Assembly (NCBI GenBank): GCA_013044305.1
Contig: JABEUT010000022.1
Location: forward strand, 1-5,931
Source: Bacteroidia bacterium
GTDB taxonomy: Bacteria > Bacteroidota > Bacteroidia > JABEUT01
Direction: 5' to 3'
DNA: 5,931 nt
Below the pieces are notes generated by a model. That model was not told the DNA's origin. It searched no databases and saw nothing but the letters and a program-made list of their open reading frames with translations. Both the position numbers and the translations under genes were made by a program. Below are positions 5,416-5,931 of the stretch, in pieces; position 1 is the stretch's first letter, and every line of letters starts with the position of its first letter.

Positions 5416-5470
5416 TTTTTTACATTCCTGCAACAGGATTCTGAAAAGTCAGAAAACAACACATACTTAA

Positions 5471-5931
5471 ATGAAAAACAATATGTCTTTCAGCCGGATT
5501 TTGCCGACACAACTATCGGTTAAGCGGATTGTAACTTTGTGGCTCTTTGCCGCCATAGGCATAACTGCCCCGCATTATGCCAAGAGCCAGGTAACCAATC
5601 CTGCCCCTGCCGCCGCACCTGCCGCCGCACCTGCGCCAAAGCCCGGACCAAACGATACTGTTAAAACCGTTGTGCAAACCCCCGAACAGAAAGCAGAGCT
5701 AAGCTACAACAAGGGCATTGCCGACTACGCTAAAGGCGATTACACCACCGCTGCAGCCGACTTTACCGATGCCCTTACCAACAAACCCGACTTTGAACAG
5801 GCCTACCTGAACCGCGGCAACACCAAACTGAAACTAAAAGACAATCAGGGAGCGCTTACAGATTTCAACAAGGCAATCATACTCTCGTCTTCCGACGACA
5901 AAGCCTACTTTGGAATTGGCCAGGCGCAAAC
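5471..5931 (+). CDS. Exported TPR-repeat protein, 3' end beyond the window
   Basis: 153 codons are present and the frame is still open at the window end. The start is ATG 5471 (M5 at 5483 is an alternative). An N-terminal export signal is seen: basic region to Lys18-Arg19, hydrophobic core IVTLWLFAAIGI (20-31), and cleavage likely after AKS (37-39). A Pro/Ala linker follows (44-56), with two exact 12-base repeats encoding PAAA (5606-5629). TPR 1 spans about 75-108 (NKGIADYAKGDYTTAAADFT, ALTNKPDF), TPR 2 about 109-142 (AYLNRGNTKLKLKDNQGALT, DFNKAI), and TPR 3 begins at 143 (DKAYFGIGQAQ); the 34-residue spacing and Gly/Ala/Tyr positions fit. Such proteins serve as protein-binding scaffolds in the periplasm or at the outer membrane; the partner is not evident. 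Any domain after the repeats is outside the window. Confidence 0.88.
   Translation, partial: MKNNMSFSRILPTQLSVKRIVTLWLFAAIGITAPHYAKSQVTNPAPAAAPAAAPAPKPGPNDTVKTVVQTPEQKAELSYNKGIADYAKGDYTTAAADFTDALTNKPDFEQAYLNRGNTKLKLKDNQGALTDFNKAIILSSSDDKAYFGIGQAQ

Larger units (their letters stand above)
5081..5470. other. 390-bp non-coding stretch with small palindromes
   Basis: No convincing gene lies here. The stretch contains two short palindromes with similar following sequence (5151-5178, 5202-5225), a perfect hairpin (5239-5259), a G-rich run (5265-5281), another hairpin (5348-5368) and the promoter of the TPR gene (5408-5415). The base texture changes from GC-rich repeats to an A/T-rich promoter zone near 5380. 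Confidence 0.6.

Noticed and set aside
5253..5462. 69-codon minus-strand frame before the TPR gene
   Set aside because: It covers a hairpin, a G-run and the promoter zone, and the peptide has no recognisable features.
1..5931. tRNA, rRNA, CRISPR array, IS element or integrase
   Set aside because: No cloverleaf-like sequence, regular spacer array, terminal inverted repeats with a transposase, or recombinase motifs were seen on either strand.

Overview
The window looks like a chromosomal segment from the Bacteroidota, probably a Chitinophagales/Sphingobacteriales-like lineage. The support is circumstantial. Several starts have an upstream box matching the Bacteroidota sigma-A consensus TAnnTTTG (4693-4700 minus, 4831-4838 plus, 5408-5415 plus). 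Most starts have A-rich leaders without a Shine-Dalgarno sequence. Two secreted proteins have signal peptides ending near Ser-Gln. The genus cannot be named from this sequence.

Layout. Positions 1-458 are a degenerate upstream region: a 10-bp tandem repeat, a short frame resembling the N-terminus of acetyl-CoA synthetase, and a separate open frame that reads like the C-terminus of an unidentified protein and stops 11 bases before rnr. Positions 459-2447 encode an intact RNase R. Positions 2565-4166 encode an AT-rich secreted protein of unknown function. Positions 4170-4298 are a second copy of the last ~42 codons of rnr, with no gene body in front of it. A three-TM DUF2784-like membrane protein lies convergently on the minus strand (4295-4669). 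A 69-aa protein (4871-5080) matches the N-terminal region of HigA-type antitoxins but has no HTH domain and no toxin partner. A 390-bp non-coding stretch follows, with small palindromes. The window ends inside a secreted TPR protein (5471 onward), which is open at the window edge.

Main observation. The AT-rich secreted gene sits between two perfectly identical 96-bp direct repeats, both being the 3' end of rnr (2340-2435 and 4185-4280). The upstream copy completes the working rnr (ending ...LELVNR). The downstream copy reads ...LELIPSAR and its stop codon overlaps that of the convergent membrane gene, as expected if it is the original end of rnr. This is the arrangement left when incoming DNA recombines into the 3' end of a gene and restores that end with its own copy. 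No integrase or transposase is visible in the 1,845-bp unit, so homologous recombination, a decayed second rnr copy, a deleted integrative element, or an assembly join through the 96-bp repeat all remain possible.

The genes do not form an obvious pathway. RNase R and the DUF2784-like protein appear to have been convergent neighbours; the secreted gene looks like a late arrival between them. The antitoxin-like and TPR genes each appear to have their own promoter.
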